Below, one piece after another: positions 42,685-50,707 of a DNA stretch of 64,000 nt (position 1 is its first letter; the number at the start of each line of letters is the position of its first letter). Both the position numbers and the translations under genes were made by a program. The notes below the pieces were generated by a model, which was given only the letters and a program-made list of their open reading frames with translations, was not told the origin of the DNA and made no database searches. The stretch is from Rhodanobacter sp. C03 (GTDB taxonomy: Bacteria; Pseudomonadota; Gammaproteobacteria; Xanthomonadales; Rhodanobacteraceae): the NCBI RefSeq assembly GCF_002001175.1, contig NZ_MUNT01000006.1:62001-126000 (forward strand), in the 5' to 3' direction.

Positions 42685-44451
42685 ATGCACGAAATCGGTT
42701 TCATCCGCGATCTTGCCATGGTGATGCTGGTGGCCGGTGCCACCACGATCCTGTTCCAGCGGCTGCGCCAGCCGGTGCTGCTGGGTTACATCCTGGCCGG
42801 TGTGCTGATCGGCCCGCATACGCCGGGCATGCTGGTGGCCGATCCGCGCGCGATCGATGACATCTCCAATCTCGGTGTCGTGCTGCTGATGTTTACGCTG
42901 GGCTTGGAGTTCAGCGTACGCAAGCTGCGTGAGGTCGGCATCGGCGTGCTGGCTGTGGCGGTGGGCGAGGTTGGCCTGATGTTGTGGATCGGTGCAGGCA
43001 TCGGCGGCTTGTTCGGCTGGAAGGGCATGGATGCGCTGTTCCTCGGCGCGATCATCTCGCTGTCGTCGACGATGGTGGCAACCCGCACTCTGGCGGAAGC
43101 CGGTCAGCGGCATCAGCGTTTTGCGCAGCTGGTGGTGGGCCTGCTGGTGGCTGAGGACATGCTGGCGATCGTCATGCTCACCTTGCTGACGGCGGTGGCG
43201 ATCGGCGGTTCGGTGCAGGCAGAGACTGCATTCACATTGATTGGCCATCTCGGCCTGTTCGTGGTGGTGGGGATGATTCTCGGCCTGCTGTTGCTGCCGC
43301 GGCTGGTGGACTACGTGGCCGGGTTTGGTCGCGATGAAACCTTGCTGGTCAGCGTGCTGGGCATCTGTTTTGGCGCCAGCCTGCTGGCTGCGTGGATGGG
43401 CTTCAGTGTGGCGCTGGGTGCATTCCTGGCCGGGGCGGTAGTGGCCGAATCGCGCAGCGTGGGACGCGTGCTGCACCTGGTGGAGCCGCTGCGTGACATG
43501 TTCGCGGCGCTGTTCTTCGTCGCGATCGGCCTGAAGATCGATCCGTCTATGCTGCTGCAGTACGCATTGCCGGCGTTGCTGATTGCGCTGGCGGTGATTG
43601 TCGGCAAGACGCTGATATGCAGCCTGGGCATCTTCGTGGTTGGTCACGATGGGCGCACGGCATTGCGCTCGGGGCTGGGCATGGCGCAGATCGGTGAATT
43701 CTCGTTCGTGATCGCCACGCTTGGACTCTCGCTTGGCGTGATCAGCAATTTCATCTACCCGATTGCCGTGGCGGTATCCGTGCTGTGCATGGCGGCTTCG
43801 CCGTATCTGACCCGCTCGGCGGACGGGCTGGCGAATGGCCTGCGATGGCTGACGCCGCGTTCGATCCGCCTGCTGGCGACCAGTTACAGCGGCTGGCTGG
43901 AAAATCTCAAGCCGGTCAACGAGAACGCGGCGATCGCTGCAATTTTCCGCCGGCTGCTGTGGCATATCGCGATCAACGTGCTGCTGGTGGTAACCCTGTT
44001 CATCGTGGGCGCCTATATCAATGCGCACAACTGGAGCTGGTTCACGATGTTCGGTATCGATCGCGATCTGCGGCACACGCTGATCTGGGCGTGTGCATTG
44101 TTTCTTTCGCTGCCCATGCTGATCGCGATCTATCGCAAGGCCGAGGCGCTGGGCATGTTGCTGGCCGAGATCGGCATACGTGAGCGGTTTGCGGGAGCCT
44201 ATACGCAGGCGATCCGTAACGTGCTGGCGCGTGTCATTCCGTTGGTGACACTGCTGGGACTGGGTTTGCTGGTCAGCGTGCTCGGTTCGACGATCCTGCC
44301 GCCGCGTAGCATCGCGTTGTTGCTGGTGGTACTCGGCTTGGTGCTGGCGGTGGTGCTGTGGCGCGCTTTGGTGCAGATGCATGCGCGCCTGCAGGCGGCG
44401 TTGAAGGAAACCCTGAACAAACCGGGGCCATCGGCGGGCGGTCCGGGCTGA
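42685..44451 (+). CDS. Cation:proton antiporter, CPA2 family (KefB/YbaL-like)
   Basis: A 588-residue polytopic inner-membrane protein. The N-terminal 380 residues form the NhaA-fold exchanger (QPVLLGYILAGVLIGPHTPG, LGVVLLMFTLGLEFSVRKL, AEDMLAIVMLTLL, GLGMAQIGEFSFVIATLGL). The C-terminal 200 residues carry further transmembrane helices and no TrkA-N/RCK nucleotide-binding domain, unlike KefB/YbaL, so regulation must differ. The probable exchange is K+ or Na+ for H+. The ATG at 42685 is preferred to an in-frame TTG at 42670. It is monocistronic. Confidence 0.88.
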   Translation: MHEIGFIRDLAMVMLVAGATTILFQRLRQPVLLGYILAGVLIGPHTPGMLVADPRAIDDISNLGVVLLMFTLGLEFSVRKLREVGIGVLAVAVGEVGLMLWIGAGIGGLFGWKGMDALFLGAIISLSSTMVATRTLAEAGQRHQRFAQLVVGLLVAEDMLAIVMLTLLTAVAIGGSVQAETAFTLIGHLGLFVVVGMILGLLLLPRLVDYVAGFGRDETLLVSVLGICFGASLLAAWMGFSVALGAFLAGAVVAESRSVGRVLHLVEPLRDMFAALFFVAIGLKIDPSMLLQYALPALLIALAVIVGKTLICSLGIFVVGHDGRTALRSGLGMAQIGEFSFVIATLGLSLGVISNFIYPIAVAVSVLCMAASPYLTRSADGLANGLRWLTPRSIRLLATSYSGWLENLKPVNENAAIAAIFRRLLWHIAINVLLVVTLFIVGAYINAHNWSWFTMFGIDRDLRHTLIWACALFLSLPMLIAIYRKAEALGMLLAEIGIRERFAGAYTQAIRNVLARVIPLVTLLGLGLLVSVLGSTILPPRSIALLLVVLGLVLAVVLWRALVQMHARLQAALKETLNKPGPSAGGPG

Positions 44452-44613
44452 TTGGCCGGATCTAGCATTGGCGCTGGGAACCTTTATGCAGACTGACGGT
44501 CGGAGCCCTGCAACGTTGCCAAGACCGGACAAGCACCGCACAATGCGAGGCCTGCCTCCATCGGGGGGGCCCGGCCGGCAACGCCGGCATATCCATACAT
44601 GAGGGAGTTTCGA

Positions 44614-45399
44614 ATGAAGCATTTTCTGCGTCCCACGCTGATGGCGGCCGCGATGGCCGTTGCGCTGGGCATGACTGCGGGCGTGTACGCTCAGGCCGCC
44701 AAGACCGGCGCCGCCGCCCCGGCCGCGGGTACGGTCGACAAGGCCAAGGCCAGCTACGTAGTGGGTTGGGAAATCGCTTCCCAGGTTCCGCCGATCATGC
44801 GTGACGAGCTGGACGCTGCGGCCGTTGGCCGTGCCGTGCAGGCGGCGCTGTCCGGCCAGAAGCCGAGCATGAGCGAAGCCGAAGCCAAACAGGTGCATGA
44901 CGCGTTCATGGCCAAGATCCAGGCCAAGTACCAGGCCGAGATGACCCGGGTCGGCGCCAAGAACAAGGCCGAGGGCGACGCCTTCCTGGCCAAGAACAAG
45001 AGCGCTGCGGGCGTGAAGACCACAGCCTCGGGCCTGCAGTACCAGGTGATCAGCCAGGGTACCGGCGCACGTCCGGGTCCGAACGACACGGTGAAAATCG
45101 ACTACACCGGTACCTTCATCGACGGGACCGTATTCGACGCTTCGGCAAAGCACAATCCGCCGGGTCCGGCACCGATCCCGCTGGCTGGCGTGATTCCCGG
45201 TTTCCGCGAAGGTCTGCAGCTGATGCAGGTAGGCGGCCATTACAAGCTGTTCATCCCGGCGTCGCTGGCCTACGGTGCTGAACCGCAGCCGCCGATGCCG
45301 CCGAATGCTACGCTGATCTTCGACGTGACTCTGGTCGGCACCGGCCCGACGCCGGCTGGCGCTGCTCCCCAGGGTGGCGCTCCGGGTGGCGGCCAGTAA
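44614..45399 (+). CDS. FKBP-type peptidyl-prolyl isomerase, exported
   Basis: A 261-residue periplasmic foldase of the FkpA/Mip type. A signal peptide (LMAAAMAVALGMTAGVYAQA, cleavage near residue 28) precedes an FKBP N-terminal dimerisation domain (SYVVGWEIASQVP onward) and an FKBP_C domain (VKIDYTGTFIDGTVFDAS, VIPGFREGLQLM, FIPASLAYG, LIFDVTLVG). The tail is Gly/Pro/Ala-rich. GAGGGAG lies 6 bases before the ATG. It stands alone and ends at a strong terminator. Confidence 0.93.
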   Translation: MKHFLRPTLMAAAMAVALGMTAGVYAQAAKTGAAAPAAGTVDKAKASYVVGWEIASQVPPIMRDELDAAAVGRAVQAALSGQKPSMSEAEAKQVHDAFMAKIQAKYQAEMTRVGAKNKAEGDAFLAKNKSAAGVKTTASGLQYQVISQGTGARPGPNDTVKIDYTGTFIDGTVFDASAKHNPPGPAPIPLAGVIPGFREGLQLMQVGGHYKLFIPASLAYGAEPQPPMPPNATLIFDVTLVGTGPTPAGAAPQGGAPGGGQ

Positions 45400-45423
45400 T
45401 ACCGTTACGCGGTCGTGACATGA

Positions 45424-45461
45424 CAGAAGGGCGCGGAGTGATCCGCGCCCTTCTGCTTTTT
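45424..45461 (+). terminator. Rho-independent terminator after the FKBP gene
   Basis: Exact 14-bp stem (45424-45437 with 45442-45455), GTGA tetraloop, then CTTTTT. Confidence 0.93.
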
Positions 45462-45537
45462 GGTCGTCGTCAATGCCGTGTGCCGTCGGCTGCGCGGTTA
45501 GAATAGGCGGCTTACGTTTCAAGGGATCATCACGACG

Positions 45538-46884
45538 ATGATGAAGGTCACCATATTCGGCACCGGTTATGTGGGGCTGGTCACCGGCGCCTGCCTGGCG
45601 GAAATGGGCAATCACGTGATCTGCGTCGACGTCGACGCGGACAAGATCGAACGCCTGAAACGCGGCGAGATTCCGATCTACGAGCCGGGTCTGGAAGCGA
45701 TCGTCAAACGCAACCACGCCAGCGGACAACTCGATTTCACCATCGACGCGGCTCCCGCGATCGCGCATGGTGAGGTGATCTTCATCGCCGTCGGCACCCC
45801 GCCGGATGAGGACGGCAGTGCGGATCTGAAGTATGTGCTGGCAGTGGCCGGGACGATTGGCCGGCATCTGGATCGCTACACCGTGGTGGTAAACAAGTCG
45901 ACTGTGCCGGTCGGCACCGCCGATCGAGTGCGCGAGGCATTGGCGTCGGAATTGGTTGCGCGCAACGCCAAGGTCGGGTTCGACGTGGTATCCAACCCGG
46001 AATTCCTGAAGGAAGGCGCGGCCGTGGAAGACTGCCTGCGGCCGGACCGGATCATCGTGGGCGCCTCCAGCGAACGTGCGGTGGCGGTGTTGCGCAAGCT
46101 GTACGCGCCGTTCAACCGCAATCACGAGCGCATGGTGCTGATGGACGAACGCTCGGCCGAACTGACCAAGTACGCCGCCAATGCGATGTTGGCGACCAAG
46201 ATCAGTTTCATGAACGAGATCGCGAATATCGCCGAGCGGGTCGGTGCCGACGTGGAACTGGTGCGCCAGGGTATCGGCTCGGATCCGCGGATCGGCTACC
46301 ACTTCATCTATCCGGGCGCCGGTTACGGCGGCTCGTGTTTCCCCAAGGACGTGCAGGCGCTCGAACGCACCGCGCACAGCTACGGTTATGAGGCACGCCT
46401 GCTCGGTGCCGTCGAGGCGGTGAACCTGCAGCAGAAGGGCAAGCTGTTCGAACTGATTTCGCGTCACTTCGACGGGCGGCTGGCCGGCAGGACCATCGCG
46501 CTGTGGGGACTGGCGTTCAAGCCGAATACCGACGACATGCGCGAGGCTTCCAGTCGGCAGCTGATGGAGGCGTTGTGGGAGGCCGGCGCCAAGGTGCGCG
46601 CGTTCGATCCGGAAGCGCGTGCGGAAGCCCGCCGGCTGTACGGCGAACGCGAGGATCTGGTGCTGTGCGAGCACGCCAACGAAGCTCTGCAGGGCGCCGA
46701 TGTGCTGGCGGTGGTGACCGAGTGGAAGGCCTTCCGCAGTCCCGATTTTTCGCGGGTCCGTGCTGCGCTGGCCGAGCCGGCGATCTTCGATGGCCGCAAT
46801 CTGTACGATCCCGCGGCGGTGGAGGAGGCTGGTCTGGCCTATTACGGCATCGGCCGTGGCCGCAGCCTGAGAGTGACCCGATGA
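45538..46884 (+). CDS. ugd: UDP-glucose 6-dehydrogenase
   Basis: A 448-residue NAD-dependent enzyme oxidising UDP-glucose to UDP-glucuronate for polysaccharides and lipid A modification. It begins [19 protein letters not shown] (Rossmann motif), then [44 protein letters not shown] and the catalytic Cys in [16 protein letters not shown]. Two adjacent ATG codons are possible starts. It overlaps slyX by 4 bases; no capsule cluster is nearby. Confidence 0.97.
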   Translation: MMKVTIFGTGYVGLVTGACLAEMGNHVICVDVDADKIERLKRGEIPIYEPGLEAIVKRNHASGQLDFTIDAAPAIAHGEVIFIAVGTPPDEDGSADLKYVLAVAGTIGRHLDRYTVVVNKSTVPVGTADRVREALASELVARNAKVGFDVVSNPEFLKEGAAVEDCLRPDRIIVGASSERAVAVLRKLYAPFNRNHERMVLMDERSAELTKYAANAMLATKISFMNEIANIAERVGADVELVRQGIGSDPRIGYHFIYPGAGYGGSCFPKDVQALERTAHSYGYEARLLGAVEAVNLQQKGKLFELISRHFDGRLAGRTIALWGLAFKPNTDDMREASSRQLMEALWEAGAKVRAFDPEARAEARRLYGEREDLVLCEHANEALQGADVLAVVTEWKAFRSPDFSRVRAALAEPAIFDGRNLYDPAAVEEAGLAYYGIGRGRSLRVTR

Positions 46885-47102
46885 ATGCAAACGACGCACA
46901 TGAGCAGCGGCTCGACGAGATGGAGGTCAAGCTGACCTTCATCGATGACACGGTGCAGGCGCTGGCGAGCGCGGACGCCGATTTGTCGCAGCGGATAGCT
47001 GCGCTGGAACGTGCGATGCGCGAACTGCATGGCGAGCTTTCGGCGATGCGCGTCGCGCAGGCCGATGACCCGCACAACGAACCTCCGCCGCCGCATTACT
47101 GA
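46881..47102 (+). CDS. slyX: SlyX family protein
   Basis: A 73-residue coiled-coil protein (heptads through [18 protein letters not shown] and [19 protein letters not shown]) ending in the Pro/His tail PPPPHY typical of SlyX. Function is unknown in any organism. Its ATG overlaps the ugd stop, so it is translated with it. Confidence 0.9.
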   Translation: MNANDAHEQRLDEMEVKLTFIDDTVQALASADADLSQRIAALERAMRELHGELSAMRVAQADDPHNEPPPPHY

Positions 47103-47133
47103 TATTCCAGATCACCGACCACGGATCATTCTC

Positions 47134-47733
47134 ATGGCCGATTCCCTGCGCGATCAGCTGCTCAAGAGCGGCATCGTCAAACAGGTTCAGGTAACCCGCG
47201 TTCAAACGGACCGTCCGCGCGAAGACAAACGCAACGCGCCGCCGCAACCCGGCAAACCCGTGCGCAAGGGCGGCGGAAAGCCGCACGTCTCGTCGCACGC
47301 GCCACGACCAGCGCGACAGAGTCAGGAAGACATTGACCTGGCCAAAGCCTATGCGATACGCGCACAGACCGAAGCGCATGAGCGCAAGCGGGTTGAACAG
47401 GAAGCTGCTGAGCAGGCCCGGATGCGTCGGGAGCGTAAATTGCAGATCCAGCAATTGCTCGACGGCAAGGTGCTGAACAAGGCCGAGGCCGATCAGCCAC
47501 GCAATTTCGAATACGGCGGCAAGATCCGTCGGGTGCATGTGGATGCCGCGCAGCTGGCGGCACTCAATGCCGGTGAGCTGGGCGTAGTGCAGCAAGGCGG
47601 CCGCTACCTGCTGGTCAGCCGCGAGATCGCCGAACAGGTGCGGGCCATCGATGCACATCTGGTCGCGCTGCTGATCGATCCGAATGCAAGCGGCGTGGGT
47701 GACGACGGCGTGCCAGACGATCTGATGTGGTGA
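47134..47733 (+). CDS. DUF2058 family protein (YaiL-like)
   Basis: A 199-residue basic, probably nucleoprotein-associated protein. It starts SLRDQLLKSGIVKQVQ, has a charged helical middle (LAKAYAIRAQTEAHERKRVEQEAAEQ) and the conserved C-terminal fold with RNFEYGGKIRRVHVDAAQ and QQGGRYLLVSREIAEQVRA. The family is widespread in gammaproteobacteria without a known function. It begins 31 bases after slyX. Confidence 0.9.
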   Translation: MADSLRDQLLKSGIVKQVQVTRVQTDRPREDKRNAPPQPGKPVRKGGGKPHVSSHAPRPARQSQEDIDLAKAYAIRAQTEAHERKRVEQEAAEQARMRRERKLQIQQLLDGKVLNKAEADQPRNFEYGGKIRRVHVDAAQLAALNAGELGVVQQGGRYLLVSREIAEQVRAIDAHLVALLIDPNASGVGDDGVPDDLMW

Positions 47734-47735
47734 CA

Positions 47736-47825
47736 AGCGAGAAGTGAGTAGTGTAGGAGTGAAAAAAGAGTGGGCGACGTGTTGCTTTTACTCACTTCTC
47801 ACTCCTCATCCACTCACTCCTCGCT
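47736..47825. repeat. 90-base palindromic repeat element between convergent genes
   Basis: An imperfect 27-base inverted repeat (47736-47762 with 47799-47825) built from AGTGAG-like units, plus an internal exact 12-base pair (47739-47750 with 47789-47800). Its right arm covers the last codons of the FadJ-like gene. It may serve as terminator for both convergent genes. Confidence 0.7.
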
Positions 47826-49874
47826 CTTGCTTTCCAGAGCGGAATGATCCCAGCCGTTCTTCGGCTTGAAGCGGTCGCCGTAGCGCTGGGCCAGTTGCTG
47901 CAGTCTTGTCTTGAGCTTGTCGGCGCCTTCGCTGCGCGCGTACTGGATCGGGCCGCCGCGGAACGGCGCAAAGCCGGTGCCGAAGATCACCCCCGCGTCG
48001 AGCAGGTCGGCATCATCGACCACGCCATCGGCGAGACAGGCGATCGCTTCGTTGACCATCGGCAGGATCATGCGCTCCTGCAGGTCCGGCGGCGTCACAT
48101 AGTCCTTGTCGATTTCGGGTTTCTGCGGCTTGCCGTCCTGCCAGATATACAGACCCTGGCCGTCCTTCTTGCCGCGCTTGCCGACTTCAATCTTGTCGTC
48201 CAGGCCTGACGGCACTTCCAGTCCGAGGAACGGTGCGAGTTCCTTGCCGACCGAGGCGCAGACGTCCAGACCCACGGTGTCGGCCAGTTCGATCGGTCCC
48301 ATCGGCATGCCGAACTTCTTCGCTTCGCGATCCAGCACCGGCCCCGGCACGCCTTCGCCGTACAAGCGCATCGCTTCCAGCAGGTACGGCATCAGGATGC
48401 GGTTGACCAGGAAACCCGGCGTACCCTTGACCACCACTGGAAGTTTGCCGATCGCCTTGCAGAACGCCAGCGCGCGTTTCTCGATCGCCGGATCGAGCTG
48501 ATCATGACGCACCACTTCGACCAGCGGCATCTGCGCCACCGGATTGAAGAAGTGCAGGCCGAGGAAGCGTTGCGGTGCCTTCAGGCTTCCGCGTAATTGA
48601 TCCAGCGGAATGCTGGACGTATTGCTGGCGAGGATCTCGTCGGTCTGGAACTGCGGCTCGATCCTGGCGTACAACTCACGCTTCGCCTCGGCATTCTCGT
48701 AGATCGCCTCGATCGCCAGATCGGCTGTTGCCACCCCGCTGCCTTCGACGTCGGCGCGCAGGCGACGGACGGCTACCTCGATCTGCTCCGGCACCTTCAG
48801 CTTCTTCTCGTACAACTGGCGGGCACGATCCAGTGCAGGCTGGATGAATTTCATCTCGCGGTCCTGCAGGGTCACCTCGAAACCCTTGAGCGCGGCCCAC
48901 GCGGCGATGTCGCCGCCCATCACGCCGGCACCGACCACATGTACGTGCTTGATGCCTGGATCAGTACCGCCACCCTGGCCCTTCAGGCGCTCCTGCAGGA
49001 AGAAGAGGCGGATCAGGTTCTGCGCGGTCGGCGTCTTGGCAAGCTTCGCCACCGAGCGTGCCTCGAGTTTCAGCCGCTGCTGGATATCGGAGCCGCCGCG
49101 CTTCCATACGTCGATCATCGCAAACGGTGCTGGGTAGTGTTCCTTGCGCACCTTCGCTGCGGTCTGCTTGAGCACCACCGGGGCGAGGATCTGCCGCGCC
49201 AGCCAGGTGTTGGTGGCCCAGGCCTTGGCGCGCCGCGCGAATGGGTGTGGTTGCGGGCGACGCAACAGCAGGCGCGCCTCGACCAGCAGCTCCTCGGGAC
49301 GAGCCAGGCGATCGACTACGCCCAGACCCAGCGCGCGTTTGGCCGACAGCGACTTGCCGGTGAGCATCAGCGGCAGGGCTTCGGTGGCGCCGATCAACCG
49401 TGGCAGGCGTGCCGTGCCACCCCAGCCGGGATGGATGCCGAGCATTACCTCGGGTAGCGCGATCCGGGTCTTGTCGTCATCGGCTGCGATGCGCTGGCGG
49501 CAGGCCAGGATCAGTTCGGTGCCGCCACCCATGCAGGCACCGTGTACGGCGGCCACCGTCGGGCAGGGCAGGCGCGCCAGCGATTCGTAGACGCGCTGAC
49601 CGTGCTCGATGTTTTCCAGCACGGTGTCGTGCTTCGCGTACTCGACGAAAGCCTTGATGTCGGCACCCACTGCAAACCCGGCGGGCTTGGCCGAATGGAT
49701 GATCACACCGGCCGGTTTTTCGATCGCCAGCCGCTCGACGATCTGTTCGAGCTCGTCCAGAACGGCGCGGGAAATCGCGTTGACGCTGCTGTCGGCACGG
49801 TCGAGCGCCAGCGTGACGATGCCGTCATCACCCTCGCTGGTCTTCCAGTGGTTGAAGCGCAATCCTTCGAACAT
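47814..49874 (-). CDS. Fatty-acid oxidation multifunctional enzyme, FadJ/FadB-like
   Basis: A 686-residue protein with an N-terminal enoyl-CoA hydratase/isomerase domain (oxyanion-hole AGFAVGADIKAF, HGACMGGGTELILAC, LPEVMLGIHPGWGGTARLP) and a C-terminal 3-hydroxyacyl-CoA dehydrogenase (VVGAGVMGGDIAAWAALKG, ASNTSSIPLDQL, LGLHFFNPVAQMPLVEVV, KGTPGFLVNRIL). It therefore carries two beta-oxidation steps. The thiolase partner (fadA/fadI) is not adjacent. Length is slightly shorter than E. coli FadJ (714). The gene ends inside a palindromic repeat. Confidence 0.93.
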   Translation of the reverse strand: MFEGLRFNHWKTSEGDDGIVTLALDRADSSVNAISRAVLDELEQIVERLAIEKPAGVIIHSAKPAGFAVGADIKAFVEYAKHDTVLENIEHGQRVYESLARLPCPTVAAVHGACMGGGTELILACRQRIAADDDKTRIALPEVMLGIHPGWGGTARLPRLIGATEALPLMLTGKSLSAKRALGLGVVDRLARPEELLVEARLLLRRPQPHPFARRAKAWATNTWLARQILAPVVLKQTAAKVRKEHYPAPFAMIDVWKRGGSDIQQRLKLEARSVAKLAKTPTAQNLIRLFFLQERLKGQGGGTDPGIKHVHVVGAGVMGGDIAAWAALKGFEVTLQDREMKFIQPALDRARQLYEKKLKVPEQIEVAVRRLRADVEGSGVATADLAIEAIYENAEAKRELYARIEPQFQTDEILASNTSSIPLDQLRGSLKAPQRFLGLHFFNPVAQMPLVEVVRHDQLDPAIEKRALAFCKAIGKLPVVVKGTPGFLVNRILMPYLLEAMRLYGEGVPGPVLDREAKKFGMPMGPIELADTVGLDVCASVGKELAPFLGLEVPSGLDDKIEVGKRGKKDGQGLYIWQDGKPQKPEIDKDYVTPPDLQERMILPMVNEAIACLADGVVDDADLLDAGVIFGTGFAPFRGGPIQYARSEGADKLKTRLQQLAQRYGDRFKPKNGWDHSALESKSEE

Positions 49875-50184
49875 GGGGATACAGGCGTGGTGGGGGAGGC
49901 CTGAACCATACCGTCCCGCCGTCGCGATTGCGAGATGTGACGCGCGTGCTTGACCATGACCGGGAAGCGGGTATGAAATCCATCAGTTGCCGGAAACCAA
50001 CTCGTTGGGCGTGGCTGTTTCGTCTGGCATGCCGGCGAATGGACTGTCTGACTGGACAGCGGGGCGGTTCGGCGTGGTTCAATGCGTCACCTTCAGGCCG
50101 GATCGGCCACTGGGCTGCATTGCCAGCCACGAAGGGTCTGGTTTCACCACGGTATTACCGCAGGCACTGCAGGACAGGGATGCA
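49875..50184. other. Divergent intergenic region, nothing recognised
   Basis: 310 bases between the FadJ-like gene and the unknown 164-residue gene. The rightward frame is open from 49987 but the codons before 50185 are Gly/Ser/Cys-rich without any conserved motif. AGGGA at about 50176 is the ribosome site of the next gene. No promoter could be chosen with confidence. Confidence 0.4.
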
Positions 50185-50679
50185 ATGACTTCCGTGATGG
50201 CTTCCACTTCACCGCAAGCCGGCGCCGATATTTTCGAACGCATCCTGGCGGCATCCAGCGGCCTGGTTGTGCTGGACTGCAAGGACGCCCACGTGCTGAT
50301 CGAGCAGTTCCGGGCGATTGCCCGGCATACCGGCCAGGCGGTTTATCTGTGGCAACCGGATACCGGGCTGGGCAGCCTGCGTGACGCCCATGCGCGGGTG
50401 CCGGATTGCCAACGGCTGGGCAACGCGCTGCGCTACATGCAGCAAAGCATGCATTTCGGTGTCTATTTCCTGCTGGGACTGGAGTTGCCGTTGTCGGCGA
50501 TGGACGCCACCTTGCTGCGCCAGCTGGCTCGCGCCCCGAAGGAACATCTGCGGCGTGTCGTGCTGATCGATGCGCCAGCGCCACTCACCGAGCATCTGGG
50601 TGAGCTGGCGGTACGCATGAGCAGCGAAGACAGCCAGCCGCGGCGTCTGCGCCTGCGTGACGGCCGTTGGCTGGTTTGA
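50185..50679 (+). CDS. Unknown 164-residue protein resembling the N-terminal domain of Ycf46-type AAA ATPases
   Basis: No signal peptide or membrane segment. The pattern SGLVVLDCKDAHVLIEQFRAI, then AVYLWQPDTGLGSLRDAH, and later YFLLGLELPLSAMD and HLRRVVLIDAPAPLTEHL follows the N-terminal region of Ycf46/Cdc48-like AAA proteins (a substrate-side alpha/beta domain), but there are no Walker motifs, so it cannot itself bind ATP in that way. It ends 28 bases before a GGDEF-EAL gene on the same strand, so it may modulate that protein. The resemblance is weak and from memory; it may simply be a lineage-specific protein. Confidence 0.6.
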   Translation: MTSVMASTSPQAGADIFERILAASSGLVVLDCKDAHVLIEQFRAIARHTGQAVYLWQPDTGLGSLRDAHARVPDCQRLGNALRYMQQSMHFGVYFLLGLELPLSAMDATLLRQLARAPKEHLRRVVLIDAPAPLTEHLGELAVRMSSEDSQPRRLRLRDGRWLV

Positions 50680-50707
50680 GGCCGGATACTTTGAGGCAGA
50701 CCCGCGC

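Noticed and set aside
42547..46899. A 1450-codon open frame on the minus strand across the antiporter, FKBP and ugd genes
   Set aside because: It is antisense to three clearly coding genes and His/Gln/Arg-rich throughout, the usual by-product of high-GC codon bias.
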